A stretch of DNA of 64,000 nucleotides from Anaerolineaceae bacterium (GTDB taxonomy: Bacteria > Chloroflexota > Anaerolineae > Anaerolineales > Anaerolineaceae): assembly GCA_030653365.1 (NCBI GenBank), contig JAURZL010000016.1:1-64000 (forward strand), written 5' to 3'. The position numbers were made by a program, and so were the translations under genes. Below the pieces are notes generated by a model that was given only the letters and a program-made list of their open reading frames with translations, did not search any database and was not told where the DNA came from. The stretch's first letter is position 1, and each line of letters begins with the position of its first letter. Positions 1 to 8,582 of this stretch are shown here, piece by piece.

Positions 1-72
1 AGGATCGCTATCGAAAGCTCTTTTCCAATTATTGTAATCTGGCACACTATGTTCAATACGCAACTGATACAT
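1..72 (-). CDS. Partial CDS, unknown protein (5' end only)
   Basis: The minus strand reads MYQLRIEHSVPDYNNWKRAF and continues off the left edge after 24 codons. The start was chosen because GGAGG lies five bases before the ATG at 72. An upstream in-frame ATG at 132 lacks such a site. The opening resembles short single-domain proteins that begin with a strand followed by 'VPxYxxWKxAFDSDP', which I associate with small alpha/beta-barrel (monooxygenase-like) proteins. That link is a recollection and not shown by the sequence. It has the same orientation as the rest of the accessory zone. Confidence 0.55.
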   Translation of the reverse strand, partial: MYQLRIEHSVPDYNNWKRAFDSDP

Positions 73-132
73 GCCTTCCTCCATTTCACTTGTTCTACTT
101 GGCTCAACTACATTATAGATAAAATTAGTCAT

Positions 133-529
133 AATTACAACTCATTAGATGATGATGATTTAACCAATTTCCCGTTCACTTTTGTCGTACAACCTGAGTT
201 TCTCATTTTTGAAAAATAAACCCATTTTACGACTGGAAAACCTGTTTTCTGGGCACTAAAGGATGATCAACTAGCAGTTCTTAGTACCCGGGGAGTTCAA
301 TCCAAGCGGAACATGATATATATTGAGATCGCCAGTGGTTGAAACCACAGGCTCAATTTAGTACGAAACCAGTTGGATAAAACCATAGGTATAAAGCGGG
401 TTGTGGGGTTGTAAACCTGCTTTTGCTGGTTTTAAATTTGCCAGAAATGGATTTCAATCCATAGCAGAAACCAATTCGCAATAATCCATGAATTACGCAA
501 CAATTCCGTCGCGGTGATCAATTCAACAA
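133..529. other. Non-coding interval with two hairpins
   Basis: No credible reading frame is present. Two short perfect hairpins are visible: GTGGTT-GA-AACCAC at 335-348 and ATGGATT-TC-AATCCAT at 447-462. Each is preceded by 'GCCAG', so they may be the ends of one folded repeat of about 130 bases. No attC-type consensus pair was found here, unlike other spacers of this zone. Confidence 0.4.
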
Positions 530-946
530 TCAATTATCTTTTGCAAAGGAAAAATGCATCTGGACGATAACCCAACGTTCATCCCTTTTTTCCAAAATAC
601 CTGTCCAGCGACAATTATCCCACCCAATTGGTTGTCCATTCCATTCGGCGTGGTCATCCAACATGCATGAAAACCAGGCTACATTTCCCAATTTTGCATA
701 ATTTAGCCGCAAATCTTTAATGGAGTAATCAGTAGCCTTGAATGCATCATTCATCCACGAGCGTTTGCCGAGTTCTTTAAAGGAATCAAAACCAACAATG
801 GTGCTGCGGGAATCAGGATGAAAAATAAAGAAATTTTCATCCTGTGCCATGATGGAAAACAATCGATCTATATCCTTGTTCAATGCCCAACCAATGGCAT
901 CTTGGATACATTGTGAAACTTCCAGACGATCATTTTCATCGACCAT
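530..946 (-). CDS. SnoaL-like / NTF2-fold protein
   Basis: A 138-residue single-domain protein. The N-terminal helical part (residues 5-35), the 'FSIMAQDENFFIFHPD' strand and the C-terminal 'WTGILEKRDERWVIVQMHFSF' pattern are typical of the SnoaL/DUF4440 branch of the NTF2-like superfamily. Members are small cone-shaped barrels that bind or convert small hydrophobic molecules, and substrates cannot be guessed. AGAAGGAG lies seven bases before the ATG. It is a stand-alone gene in the minus-strand accessory array, followed by a long spacer. Confidence 0.7.
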   Translation of the reverse strand: MVDENDRLEVSQCIQDAIGWALNKDIDRLFSIMAQDENFFIFHPDSRSTIVGFDSFKELGKRSWMNDAFKATDYSIKDLRLNYAKLGNVAWFSCMLDDHAEWNGQPIGWDNCRWTGILEKRDERWVIVQMHFSFAKDN

Positions 947-1154
947 TTTATACTCCTTCTGTTATCTAATTATACGAACCTCCAATTTGTTTGCATCACG
1001 AAAAAGTGCCCTCCAATTCGAGAGCGCTTTATCATTTATATGCGAGCCTATTATTTTACGACCTTGACATCACAGAACTGAATTTACGACCAAAGGAAGT
1101 CCTTTGGATACCTGCACATGCGACTCGGCCTGCACAGCGAATGTGAGTGTGTCA

Positions 1155-1227
1155 ACCTAACGGCAGGCATCAGCCGCCCCATCAACGAGCTGACAGCGAG
1201 CGAAGCGGCGCTGGCTGCACGTTAGGC
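1155..1227 (-). repeat. attC-like imperfect inverted repeat
   Basis: The 73-base element opens with ACCTAAC and closes with GTTAGGC, the RYYYAAC/GTTRRRY pair that bounds integron attC sites. Inside, GGCAGGCATCAGCCGCC on the left pairs imperfectly with GCGGCGCTGGCTGCAC on the right, leaving unpaired bases and a central loop. The TAA stop of the gene at 1222-1647 lies inside the closing GTTAGGC, an arrangement common in integron cassettes. This is the clearest of the attC-like elements in the window. No integrase gene is present. Confidence 0.6.
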
Positions 1228-1647
1228 TTCCACTTGTGGGTTGCCACAATATTGTTCAAAATACACTTTCACATCTCCTGCCTGATCTTCTCCAAGTGCC
1301 TGGATGTAATGTCGTTGTTTTGCTTCGCGTGTTCTGAACCAAATTGTGTATTCCCCATTTCTAGAATACTCTAAGCCCCACGATTCAACTTGCTCCCAAG
1401 AATACTGCCAACGGGTAAAAAAGGCCTTGCTTTGGAGACCAACGGAGGTGAAAATGGTAACAAAGGAACCACTCCAAAGCACAAAAAGCATAAAACATGT
1501 GATAAGAATCATAAAACCCATGGTAGCGAACTGAAAGGGTCCACGGAGGCTCAAGGAACCAATGCCCAGTAGAATCATGCAGACAAACAATGCGATCAGT
1601 ACTGTGATTCGTGATTGTTTTATGACCAAAGGGTTATTCTGAGTCAT
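1222..1647 (-). CDS. Small two-TM membrane protein, PH-like C-terminus
   Basis: 141 residues. Two hydrophobic helices (about residues 14-34 and 38-62) are followed by a soluble part with 'SKAFFTRWQYSWEQVESWGLEY ... YTIWFRTREAKQRHYI', the strand pattern of bacterial PH-like domains such as YcxB/YdbT-type proteins. The role is unknown. AAGGA lies nine bases before the ATG. The stop codon falls within the attC-like repeat at 1155-1227, so gene and repeat form a cassette-like unit. Confidence 0.6.
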   Translation of the reverse strand: MTQNNPLVIKQSRITVLIALFVCMILLGIGSLSLRGPFQFATMGFMILITCFMLFVLWSGSFVTIFTSVGLQSKAFFTRWQYSWEQVESWGLEYSRNGEYTIWFRTREAKQRHYIQALGEDQAGDVKVYFEQYCGNPQVEA

Positions 1648-1740
1648 TAGATTGAGTCCTTATCAATCACTACTGGTACTCTCATGTAGAGCTAACAATT
1701 AATTACTCGGGCTTTTGAGACGCTGTATTTATGTTTTTTA

Positions 1741-1795
1741 GCCAACTTAAAGAATTATGCTATTCTGCAATTACATTTGGTTATTTCAAAAATGA
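1741..1795 (-). promoter_or_regulatory. Recurring leader element, copy 1 (putative promoter)
   Basis: One of five diverged copies of a leader with the plus-strand core 'CTRTTCTGCAATTAnncTTGGTTA'. Other copies are at 9409-9440, 10918-10985, 11890-11960 and 22075-22140. On the minus strand a -10-like hexamer (TGTAAT here, 1770-1775) follows ACCAA. The copy lies about 120 bases upstream of the start at 1647. Its role as a promoter is inferred from this recurring position. Confidence 0.4.
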
Positions 1796-2080
1796 TACTG
1801 CGATCCCATTGTATAAATTATATAATATCATCCTTTTGGATCGCAACAATCTGAGCCAGTAATCCACTCCAAAACAAAATTCCTTGATCAGTTTGGGATG
1901 TAATCCGTTTAATGCATCATTTTTAGCCACTGAGAAAACCTATGTTATCTGGGTCAGGCTGAAGACCTTTTCACAAAAAAAGTTACCCGGGTATGGGCTT
2001 CTTCGGAAACACGACTTCGATTATTGGCAAGACACCTTCAGCGGACGCGAATTGCCGGTGCTGTTCGGGAATGAGGTCGA

Positions 2081-2257
2081 CCCTAACGGTTTGTGTTCGC
2101 GAGGCATGGTGCTGGGATGGGAGTGGATTCGTTTTGAGATGTAAATTCTGCTTGGGAGCGGAGAAAACCCGAAGCCACGCATCGCAAAATACTTGACACC
2201 CAGCAAGCCGCAGGCGCAAAGCGTAGACCTCATCATCGAATGCACGCTTTGTTAAGC
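2081..2257 (-). repeat. Long attC-like repeat
   Basis: A 177-base element bounded by CCCTAAC and GTTAAGC. The ends can pair around TAAC, GTG and TTCG. It shares the inner block 'CGAAGCCACGCATnGC ... CTTGAC' with the elements at 7768-7935 and 8583-8739, so these three form one sequence family of unusually long attC-like repeats. Short frames on both strands through this element are incidental. The surrounding interval 1648-2500 otherwise holds only the leader element and no gene. Confidence 0.45.
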
Positions 2258-2500
2258 ATTTTTTGTTGTGTAAGACTTGATTTCCTAGAAAAGTCACCAC
2301 AGCCAGTGATTCTCACATCTTATCCATCTTCCTAGTTGTCTTCCGTATCTCTGTCCTCGCCCATCGGTAATGACTGCTTGTGCAGGAAATGAAATATGCG
2401 GCGAGGGCGTTATTTCTTGTCCAGGCGTAATGTCCGCGTGTGAATAATACATTTTCAGGAATGGTTTGGTATTATCTTTATGATCACTTTATTATTTTAC

Positions 2501-2989
2501 TTAATTTACTGCATCGGCAGGCTTCTTCGGAGTGGTTCGAGGAATCAGGATCCCTTCTTCTGCAACCACTAAAATGGGCATACCCTCACCATCGGTTCGC
2601 CATATTTTTGCCGGGTAACTGCCTGCAGCTGGTTGCCAATATTGAGGAATGAACTCATATTCCCAATCAGAATGTCCATCTTCTCGCACAGTAGCATGGT
2701 AGTGATTATCCATATCCCAGCTTGTGATAGAGATCGAAACTTCTCCGTCGGTTGGCGTGCCGGTATCGTAAGCCTTGATTGCCGCCAATATATTTGGACC
2801 GGCTTTTCGCTCGGCGAATCCGACTATACCTAGAAATATCGAAATCATTAATGGTACGGGGTGCCAAAAGACAACAGCTGCAATCAAACTTAATGCTGAT
2901 GCAGCTAGAAAGTAGCTGTGCATGTGTGCCGCGAACCCCGTCGTGGGTCTGAGTGCGGTAATTTGCTTTTCGACAGAAAGTATTTTCAT
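2501..2989 (-). CDS. Membrane-anchored hypothetical protein
   Basis: About 162 residues from the ATG at 2989. A longer frame from a TTG at 3037 would run into the repeat upstream and lacks conserved-looking sequence. One hydrophobic hairpin (about residues 25-65, 'YFLAASALSLIAAVVFW ... SIFLGIVGF') precedes a soluble domain rich in Trp and acidic residues ('SITSWDMDNHYHATVREDG', 'WEYEFIPQYWQPAAG'). I do not recognise the family. It is a single gene between repeat-bearing spacers. No clear ribosome-binding site supports either start. Confidence 0.55.
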   Translation of the reverse strand: MKILSVEKQITALRPTTGFAAHMHSYFLAASALSLIAAVVFWHPVPLMISIFLGIVGFAERKAGPNILAAIKAYDTGTPTDGEVSISITSWDMDNHYHATVREDGHSDWEYEFIPQYWQPAAGSYPAKIWRTDGEGMPILVVAEEGILIPRTTPKKPADAVN

Positions 2990-3023
2990 AAGGTAGCTAA
3001 TAATGGTTAGTGATCGCGAAGCA

Positions 3024-3144
3024 TGCCGTTGAGGCAAGTGAGGATTTAGTTTGAGGGCTGGAAAAACCCGAAGCGAAGAAATTGCTCAAAATGTCGCACT
3101 CCGCGAAAATGTAGTCCTCAACTTCTTTTGATACTGTGTTGGAC
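3024..3144 (-). repeat. Degenerate repeat related to the attC-like family
   Basis: Contains 'GGAAAAACCCGAAGC', matching the inner block of the repeats at 2081, 7768 and 8583, and ends in GTTGGAC, a legal GTTRRRY box. GTTGAGG near 3030 and CCTCAAC at 3115-3121 form an inverted pair. No proper RYYYAAC partner is found at the left end, so it is listed as a decayed copy. Confidence 0.3.
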
Positions 3145-3175
3145 TGAAATTATTTTCCTCATTATTTTAATTATA

Positions 3176-3583
3176 CTAAGTTAAATCCCTAAAGAATACT
3201 TCTACGATTGGACTTCCGTTGACTAGATCATCGATAGAGTCAACCTGATCACGGTACCATTTCGTTTCCGGAGCACTCATCAAATATCTACGATCTTCCG
3301 GATCAACAATTTCCACTGCTTTCGCTGGCAGTTCAATCTTTAGACTTTCTTTGAGACAAAATGTAAAATCAGGATTTGCTCTCAGGTTTGCTAACCAGTT
3401 CCTTGGGCTGTAATGACCTTTACCACCTTTAGCGTCAGGTGTTCCACAAATGATAATGCGACCATTCACATTGGTGAACCAGATTTCTATCCTCCTGGGT
3501 AACCCCGTTTTTGCACCAATGGTTATGATATCGATGGTTCGATCTTTACTCAGAGCATTTCTGATCTCGGTCTTGATATCCAT
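3176..3583 (-). CDS. Deazaflavin-type nitroreductase family protein
   Basis: 135 residues. The pattern 'TIGAKTGLPRRIEIWF' followed by 'GRIIICGTPDAKGGKGHYSPRNWLANLRANPDFTF' is characteristic of the F420/deazaflavin-dependent nitroreductase (DDN, DUF385) family with a split beta-barrel. Such proteins bind F420 or related flavins, and the substrate cannot be predicted. Whether this organism makes F420 is not shown by the window. AAAGGT lies just before the ATG. Encoded alone in the cassette-like zone. Confidence 0.7.
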   Translation of the reverse strand: MDIKTEIRNALSKDRTIDIITIGAKTGLPRRIEIWFTNVNGRIIICGTPDAKGGKGHYSPRNWLANLRANPDFTFCLKESLKIELPAKAVEIVDPEDRRYLMSAPETKWYRDQVDSIDDLVNGSPIVEVFFRDLT

Positions 3584-3625
3584 GATTCGTTTACCTTTAT
3601 CATTTTTATGTAGAATCCATCCAGA

Positions 3626-4030
3626 TTACCCAATCATGAAGTCATATCCATTGAGAACCTGGTACCAAATTGCAACGAAAGAGATGGTGAGGAGTATGTG
3701 TAGAAATATAAGCATCCACCGCCTGGAGCGCTTTGAGAAGAGAACAAATATGAGCAACAAAATCATGCCTGGGTAGATCAGAACAATCAGGAGAGTTACC
3801 AGACTCGACACGTTACCTTGAAGGAATAGATTAGCAAATCCTCCCAGGATGGCAAAAGGCCAACCAATCGTTGCGATGCCTTGCCAGAGGATTACTTCCA
3901 ACAAATTGTTCAATGAGTAAATACCAAAGGGGGGAACAGCAAGAGGTAAGATCGTCCAGGAAATCAGGAAATTGACGAGTAGTGATGCCCCTGAGATTTT
4001 TAATTTGGAATTGATTGCAGGCTTGATCAT
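3626..4030 (-). CDS. Four-TM hypothetical membrane protein
   Basis: 134 residues with four predicted hydrophobic segments (about 15-35, 50-68, 75-97 and 107-127) and a short basic loop 'FSKRSRRW' near residue 100. No motif points to a function. GAGGTG lies six bases before the ATG at 4030, within three bases of the stop of the gene at 4034-4300, so the two are almost certainly co-transcribed and possibly interacting small membrane proteins. Confidence 0.6.
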   Translation of the reverse strand: MIKPAINSKLKISGASLLVNFLISWTILPLAVPPFGIYSLNNLLEVILWQGIATIGWPFAILGGFANLFLQGNVSSLVTLLIVLIYPGMILLLIFVLFSKRSRRWMLIFLHILLTISFVAIWYQVLNGYDFMIG

Positions 4031-4033
4031 AAT

Positions 4034-4300
4034 TCACCTCGGATCAAGGTTGCTCTTTTCTTTTTTTCCATACGAACGGACCAATAGCCGCCCTCGAATA
4101 GCACTGCGCAAGAGGGATACACCCGTGGACATGATGACGAGAAGAAGGAAACCGGAAATCAATCTCAGCCACTCTCCTTGAGTCACAAACCAAATCTCTC
4201 TCACTGCGAGAAACAATCCAGTACCACCGACAAGAATTCCTAGTGCGCCGATTAAAAATCGGTAGACTGGTCTGATGGAAACTTCACGGGTCTTGAACAT
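4034..4300 (-). CDS. Two-TM hypothetical membrane protein
   Basis: 88 residues. A basic N-terminus (MFKTREVSIRPVYR) is followed by two hydrophobic helices (about 13-32 and 45-63) and a basic C-terminal tail with 'RGRLLVRSYGKKEK'. No family is recognised. It precedes the four-TM gene by three bases in the same direction. A weak AGGTGA site lies ahead of the ATG. Confidence 0.55.
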   Translation of the reverse strand: MFKTREVSIRPVYRFLIGALGILVGGTGLFLAVREIWFVTQGEWLRLISGFLLLVIMSTGVSLLRSAIRGRLLVRSYGKKEKSNLDPR

Positions 4301-4380
4301 CGTATTGAGTCACCTGTCCTTGTCCGCTTACACGCGGTTTTGGGTGGAGTGTTGATCTATTAGGTTCATTTCAACATTCT

Positions 4381-4659
4381 TCACATATTAGCATCATAGT
4401 CCTCGAAAGTAAACCACTTAAGCTCACGGTACACAGGAAAATGACTCACTGATAGAGGTACTGGCCATTCGTATTCGTAAGCCATATCAAACGACAAATT
4501 ATTGGAATAATAATTGAGTAGAGTTTTATAAACTGCACGGGCATTGGGATTCCTGGAAAAACCTTCTTCAAGGTGATTGTGTTGAACTCTACCTGCGCAA
4601 ACCAGGAGACCGACTGGATCGCCAGGCACGATGAGGAGGTTGAAGCTCCCTTTGAGCAC
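4381..4659 (-). CDS. Doubtful small ORF, possible gene remnant
   Basis: 92 residues from a GTG start. The C-terminal half ('NPNARAVYKTLLNYYSNNL', 'YEYEWPVPLSVSHFPVYREL') looks protein-like, while the first 30 residues do not. It starts 39 bases after the stop of the metallophosphatase gene. It may be the 3' part of a decayed gene. I recognise no family. Confidence 0.3.
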   Translation of the reverse strand: MLKGSFNLLIVPGDPVGLLVCAGRVQHNHLEEGFSRNPNARAVYKTLLNYYSNNLSFDMAYEYEWPVPLSVSHFPVYRELKWFTFEDYDANM

Positions 4660-4698
4660 CGAAGTTTTTCAATGCGAGCTCGCGATTACACGAATACC

Positions 4699-6147
4699 CT
4701 ATACCGCGACGTACGTGCCACGAAGTTCCGCATGCAATGGGCGATGTTTGGCCAGATACGCCTTCAGCGCTTCTATGCTTTGCTCAGTGTGCTTTTGGCG
4801 ATTGCGACCGTATTTCTTCGCGACTCCTTGTTCAGTGACAAAGGCCGTGGGGTAGTAGCGACCAGGTTGTAGCGGTTCGCTGCCTACAAATACTTGCTGC
4901 ACGCGCTGTCCGGCTGGATTTTCGATCTTGATATAGGCATTGAAACCGAGACCGCGTTTGACGTAACCACCCATCTGGCTGTACGGATCACATGCAAATG
5001 TTCGCTCCAGATTCTCCTCCAGCATCGCAACAATTTCCTCGCCCGTCAGCTCGACCGTTGAGATTGGCGGGTTCATCGGGATGATGTTGTAAAGGCCATT
5101 CATCGTCACCTCACCGGGAATTATCGGTGCGCCAAATCGCCAACCATTCGAAAATGCCAATTGCGCGCCGGTGCTTTCCAGCGTTGCCTGCAACAGAAAA
5201 TTGTCCATCGTCGATTCCAACATGGTCGCCCGGTTGAGCGCCGTTACCGTTTCACCCACAACCGTTGATAGTTCTTCCTGAAAAGGCGCGAGCGCCAGGT
5301 TGACAAGATCAGCTACCATGGGATCGGGATCTGTATCCGCTGTTACCTCGATAAGTTCATGCTTGTAGTCAGCGATCCGTCCTCCCTCAATTTCCAGATC
5401 CAGGCGGCCTAGGAAAGAACCATGGCTGCCCGACTGCATGATCAACGTTTTCCCCTGGAGGACCGGTTTATACAGGCGGTGATGGGTGTGGCCGCTCAGG
5501 CAAACATCGATACCCTGCACCTCAGACACCAGCTTCATGTCCTGGGGAAACCCGAGGTGGGAAATGAGGACAACAAGGTCAACCTTCTCCTGGGTGCGCA
5601 GAACATGGATGATGGAAGGGAGTTCTTCCCGACCCAGGGTAAAGTAGATCCCTTCGCTGAAGGAAGGTGGCATGGCCTTGTCGACAATATTGGAGGCGAT
5701 GCCCACGAGACCGATCCGTAACCCGCCGATTTCCTTCACGCAGTATGGTGGAAAGAACAGCTCCCTGGTTGCTTGATCATAGACATTGATTGCCAGCATC
5801 GGATAGTTGAGTTTCGCTGCGCACTTCTTGAAGGTCTCCGGACCATAAGCGAATTCCCAGTGGGCTGTCATGGCTTCGAGACCCAAAGAATTCAAGATAG
5901 GGATCAAAGCCTCTCCCTGCGTCTTCTGGGCGGGATGGGTGCCGTGGAGGGTATCCCCGCAATCGCAAAAGAGCGTACTCTCCTGGTTCGCGGTGCGAAT
6001 CTTCTTTACAATAGTGGCAATACGGGCAAACCCTCCCGCGGGGCGATAAACTGCCTGACCACCTTGCCAGAACATCTCCTGGTGTAAGTCACAATAGGCA
6101 TGACTATCGTTTAGTTGTAAGACAGTCAGCGACCTTCCATTTGCCAT
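4699..6147 (-). CDS. SoxB-like metallophosphatase / 5'-nucleotidase family protein
   Basis: 482 residues with the two-domain layout of the UshA/SoxB family: an N-terminal calcineurin-like metallophosphatase with LNDSHAY (11-18), DCGDTLHG (62-69), HWEFAYG (96-102) and GHTHHR near 220, and a C-terminal 5'-nucleotidase domain with 'FSNGWRFGAPIIPGEVT'. The HWEFAYG form, replacing the usual GNHE-F/D motif, is what SoxB thiosulfohydrolases carry. No Tat or Sec signal is seen, although SoxB and UshA are periplasmic, and no other sox gene is nearby. The substrate is therefore open (nucleotide or S-sulfo compound). GGAAGGAG precedes the ATG. The gene is visibly GC-richer than its neighbours, which suggests recent transfer. 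Confidence 0.8.
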   Translation of the reverse strand: MANGRSLTVLQLNDSHAYCDLHQEMFWQGGQAVYRPAGGFARIATIVKKIRTANQESTLFCDCGDTLHGTHPAQKTQGEALIPILNSLGLEAMTAHWEFAYGPETFKKCAAKLNYPMLAINVYDQATRELFFPPYCVKEIGGLRIGLVGIASNIVDKAMPPSFSEGIYFTLGREELPSIIHVLRTQEKVDLVVLISHLGFPQDMKLVSEVQGIDVCLSGHTHHRLYKPVLQGKTLIMQSGSHGSFLGRLDLEIEGGRIADYKHELIEVTADTDPDPMVADLVNLALAPFQEELSTVVGETVTALNRATMLESTMDNFLLQATLESTGAQLAFSNGWRFGAPIIPGEVTMNGLYNIIPMNPPISTVELTGEEIVAMLEENLERTFACDPYSQMGGYVKRGLGFNAYIKIENPAGQRVQQVFVGSEPLQPGRYYPTAFVTEQGVAKKYGRNRQKHTEQSIEALKAYLAKHRPLHAELRGTYVAV

Positions 6148-6425
6148 TTTCTACACTCCTTCCCTTTCGTGCAATCCAAAATACGGTAGCAACTCTCTCC
6201 GTAGAGGATAACTCTAATTATAGAGGATTATGGCAAGATAACTGGCTTTCTTTACCTCGTTTGAAGAAATGTAGCCTGATTGAGTCCGCCCTTATCAACT
6301 TGGTCCACTTTGGGGATGCTAACGCGATCCACGCACCGGGTGTGAAAGTATCGAATCCAAGATGGCCTTGTTATGGATGGTTCGGTATCATTCTTATTTG
6401 AGTCAACATTACACCTAAAGTTTGA

Positions 6426-7253
6426 TTATTTTGAGGCGTTATGAGTTCGCCGGATTTCCTCGCGTAAGGCGATCACTTCTTCCCGGAGGGCGGTCAGTTG
6501 ATTGGTACCCGCAAGCTCGGCTTCTTCATTCTCCGCGTCGCGACCGATGAAGAAGGTTGCGAGCGTCGCCGTCACGTAGCCGAAGACGCCAAAACCATAC
6601 AGCGCCAGGAAGATGCACAGGATGCGCCCTTCGAGCGTCTGCGGCCAGTACTGCGAGCCAATTGTTGTGAGGATCATCGTGGTCCACCACAGCGCTTCAC
6701 CGTAGCTATTGATGCCATCGGGAGTCACATTCTCGAAAGCGTACATCCCTGCCGCGCCGGTGAAAACGACCAGTACCGTGAGGGCGATAACGTAGCCGAA
6801 ACCCCGCCGGCTCAGGCTCGCGCCAAGTGCACGCATGCCACGGTTCAGCGAGCTAACGACGCGCAGTAAACTCAAACTCCGCCCCACACGGGTCAGCCGC
6901 AGCAGCCGGAACACCCGGAAGACGCGGAAGAGGCGCAGCGCCGGCACCACCAGCGAAATGGCGACCAGCCAATTCTTCTTTAGGTAATCGATCTTTTGCG
7001 GAGCCAGGACGAATTCCACCGCGAAATTGAGAATGAAAATGATCCAAATGACCGTGCCAATGACTTCGAACAACAGGCTCTCGCCCCAAATCAACTCCAC
7101 GACCAACAATGCTAACCATAAGAAGGCGAGAACCAACATCGGTATTTCCAGCGAGTCCTCCACGCGCTTGAGTAGCTCGTAGCGCTCTTTTTTTAGTGCT
7201 TCCTTGACAGAGGCTGCCTCATCCTGCTTATCTCGGGTGCTCAAGTCATTCAT
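6426..7253 (-). CDS. Voltage-gated ion channel with atypical filter
   Basis: 275 residues with six membrane segments. S4 is a clear voltage-sensor helix with regularly spaced arginines (about residues 104-135, 'ALRLFRVFRVFRLLRLTR'). The pore loop reads TTIGSQYWP (196-204), where potassium channels have TVGYGD, so the Tyr-Gly of the selectivity filter is replaced by Ser-Gln. The C-terminus is a charged, probably coiled-coil tail (about 240-275). It acts in the cytoplasmic membrane and ion selectivity is uncertain. GAGGAG precedes the ATG. GC-rich like the gene at 4699-6147 and separated from it by 278 bases, it may have arrived with it. Confidence 0.8.
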   Translation of the reverse strand: MNDLSTRDKQDEAASVKEALKKERYELLKRVEDSLEIPMLVLAFLWLALLVVELIWGESLLFEVIGTVIWIIFILNFAVEFVLAPQKIDYLKKNWLVAISLVVPALRLFRVFRVFRLLRLTRVGRSLSLLRVVSSLNRGMRALGASLSRRGFGYVIALTVLVVFTGAAGMYAFENVTPDGINSYGEALWWTTMILTTIGSQYWPQTLEGRILCIFLALYGFGVFGYVTATLATFFIGRDAENEEAELAGTNQLTALREEVIALREEIRRTHNASK

Positions 7254-7767
7254 CGGAACTCCTCACCTCAGAACCGCCAGAAGCCCTACCGCCTATCTAT
7301 TTTATACAGTCATCTGTATAAAACCGTGATTGGTTCCTATACGGTTATTTGGCTATATAAAAATTAATAGTTCAATAATTCTAGCATAAAGGAAAGTGAA
7401 AACGCGAAAAGAGCCTTACAACCCAGGGCAAAAAACTCCTTGAAGATGCACGATCAGATACGCGACAAACAATATTCATGCTGAAAAAAATAATTTACCT
7501 TCCCTTTGGTGGGGAATACGTTCTCTATCATAACTTGGAATTTAAACCGGGAAAGGTTGCTTAAAATTCTATTTTTTCTCACTTTTTAGGAGAGAGAAGA
7601 GGCTTGCATCTCGAACCAGGCATTTAGTATAGGTAAAACAAAAAAAAAGCGCCTTCCAGAAGCGATAGTGATTTTTCCTACATACTTACAGCTCTATGCC
7701 TATATGACAGCTCGGAACTTACGCCCATATATACGACTTAGTCCACTTTGTTGATTTTAGAGAGTTG
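7254..7767. other. Gene-free spacer
   Basis: About 510 AT-rich bases with no credible ORF. A run of ten adenines at 7641-7650 precedes 'GCGCCTTCCAGAAGCG', a possible short hairpin terminator on the minus strand. It resembles the terminators found in the tail repeats of this zone, but pairing is weak. Confidence 0.3.
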
Positions 7768-7935
7768 ATCTACCGGTTTGGGTTATACCCCTTGGGGTAC
7801 GTGTGGGCAAAAATGGATACATTTTAGGAGAAAAAGAAACATGAAGCCATGCATGCGCAATATGCCTGACTGCAAAGCGTGCGGTACGCCGCGTAGCTGC
7901 AAGTCTCCCCAAGCGTCCAGTGCGATTTGTTAGGC
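7768..7935 (-). repeat. Long attC-like repeat
   Basis: A 168-base element that closes with GTTAGGC (7929-7935), 22 bases beyond the stop of the gene at 7958. The left end (ATCTACC) is a degenerate RYYYAAC box. The interior shares 'GAAGCCATGCATGCGCAA ... TGACTGC' with the elements at 2081 and 8583. 'CCCCTTGGGG' on the left and 'CTTGGGGA' on the complement of the right arm give partial pairing. An 80-residue frame through it (7824-8066) is not considered a gene. Confidence 0.5.
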
Positions 7936-7957
7936 AGTTTATAATTCCAAAATAAAG

Positions 7958-8470
7958 TTAATGAATTATGTTGAAAAATACCAATACAGTGTGCCAAATA
8001 TGAAATATCAGAAAGATGGAGGCAATTAATAAATAAATAGCACGATGCCAAGGAATTGGGAGCCAACTCCGCTTACATACTAGCCCAATGCCTGCAAACC
8101 AAAACAAAGTTGACCAGGCAAGCGCAGTAAAACCAATTATGCTTTGACTCCATGTACTGTCAGGATATACGATTTGCGCTAAATAACTCGAAAGATATAC
8201 TGCCAATCCACCGATGTATAAAAAACAGCCCAAAGGTTGACCCGTTTCTTTTTTTCCAAAATACAAGATTCCTGGAAGGCTAAAAACTAAAACACGAAAT
8301 ATGTTTTCGAATAAACCCAACCATTTAGGTATGTCCTTCCAAAATATGTCGGGGCTATAGACCGCAGGTAATGCTCCCCAAAGTCCAATTGAAATGATCA
8401 TCGGAGGAATAATTAAAAGCACACCATTTCTGAGTAATTTGCTTGCAGGTAATGAATCAGGTTTATACAT
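7958..8470 (-). CDS. Multi-TM hypothetical membrane protein
   Basis: About 170 residues from the ATG at 8470. A TTG five codons upstream is possible but less likely. Five hydrophobic segments are spread over residues 15-165, including 'VLVFSLPGILYFG', 'FLYIGGLAVYLSSYLAQIVY' and 'AIYLLIASIFLIFHIWHTVLVFF'. Composition and layout resemble many small uncharacterised bacterial membrane proteins, and no function can be given. It ends 22 bases before an attC-like repeat and is flanked on the 5' side by a second one, so it looks like a single-gene cassette. Confidence 0.6.
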   Translation of the reverse strand: MYKPDSLPASKLLRNGVLLIIPPMIISIGLWGALPAVYSPDIFWKDIPKWLGLFENIFRVLVFSLPGILYFGKKETGQPLGCFLYIGGLAVYLSSYLAQIVYPDSTWSQSIIGFTALAWSTLFWFAGIGLVCKRSWLPIPWHRAIYLLIASIFLIFHIWHTVLVFFNIIH

Positions 8471-8582
8471 TCTTTTACATCTCAATTTGTCAAGTTGTTG
8501 AAAGGATGAAATAATCTGGTGACGTAAAGTATAGTGCTATATCTTTTGAATCTCGTTTTCATCTATTGTTACGCCTTTTGCC

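Noticed and set aside
335-462. CRISPR-like repeats
   Set aside because: Two short hairpins with different sequences and no regular spacing; no CRISPR array was seen anywhere in the window.
1983-2300. Overlapping frames of 60-105 codons on both strands
   Set aside because: They read through the attC-like repeat at 2081-2257; conflicting frames with no ribosome-binding site and no family resemblance.
3024-3144. A full attC site
   Set aside because: Only one legal end box; the inverted pair GTTGAGG/CCTCAAC has the wrong polarity. Kept only as a decayed repeat.
7824-8066. 80-codon frame on the minus strand
   Set aside because: Crosses the attC-like repeat and the 3' end of the gene at 7958 in another frame.
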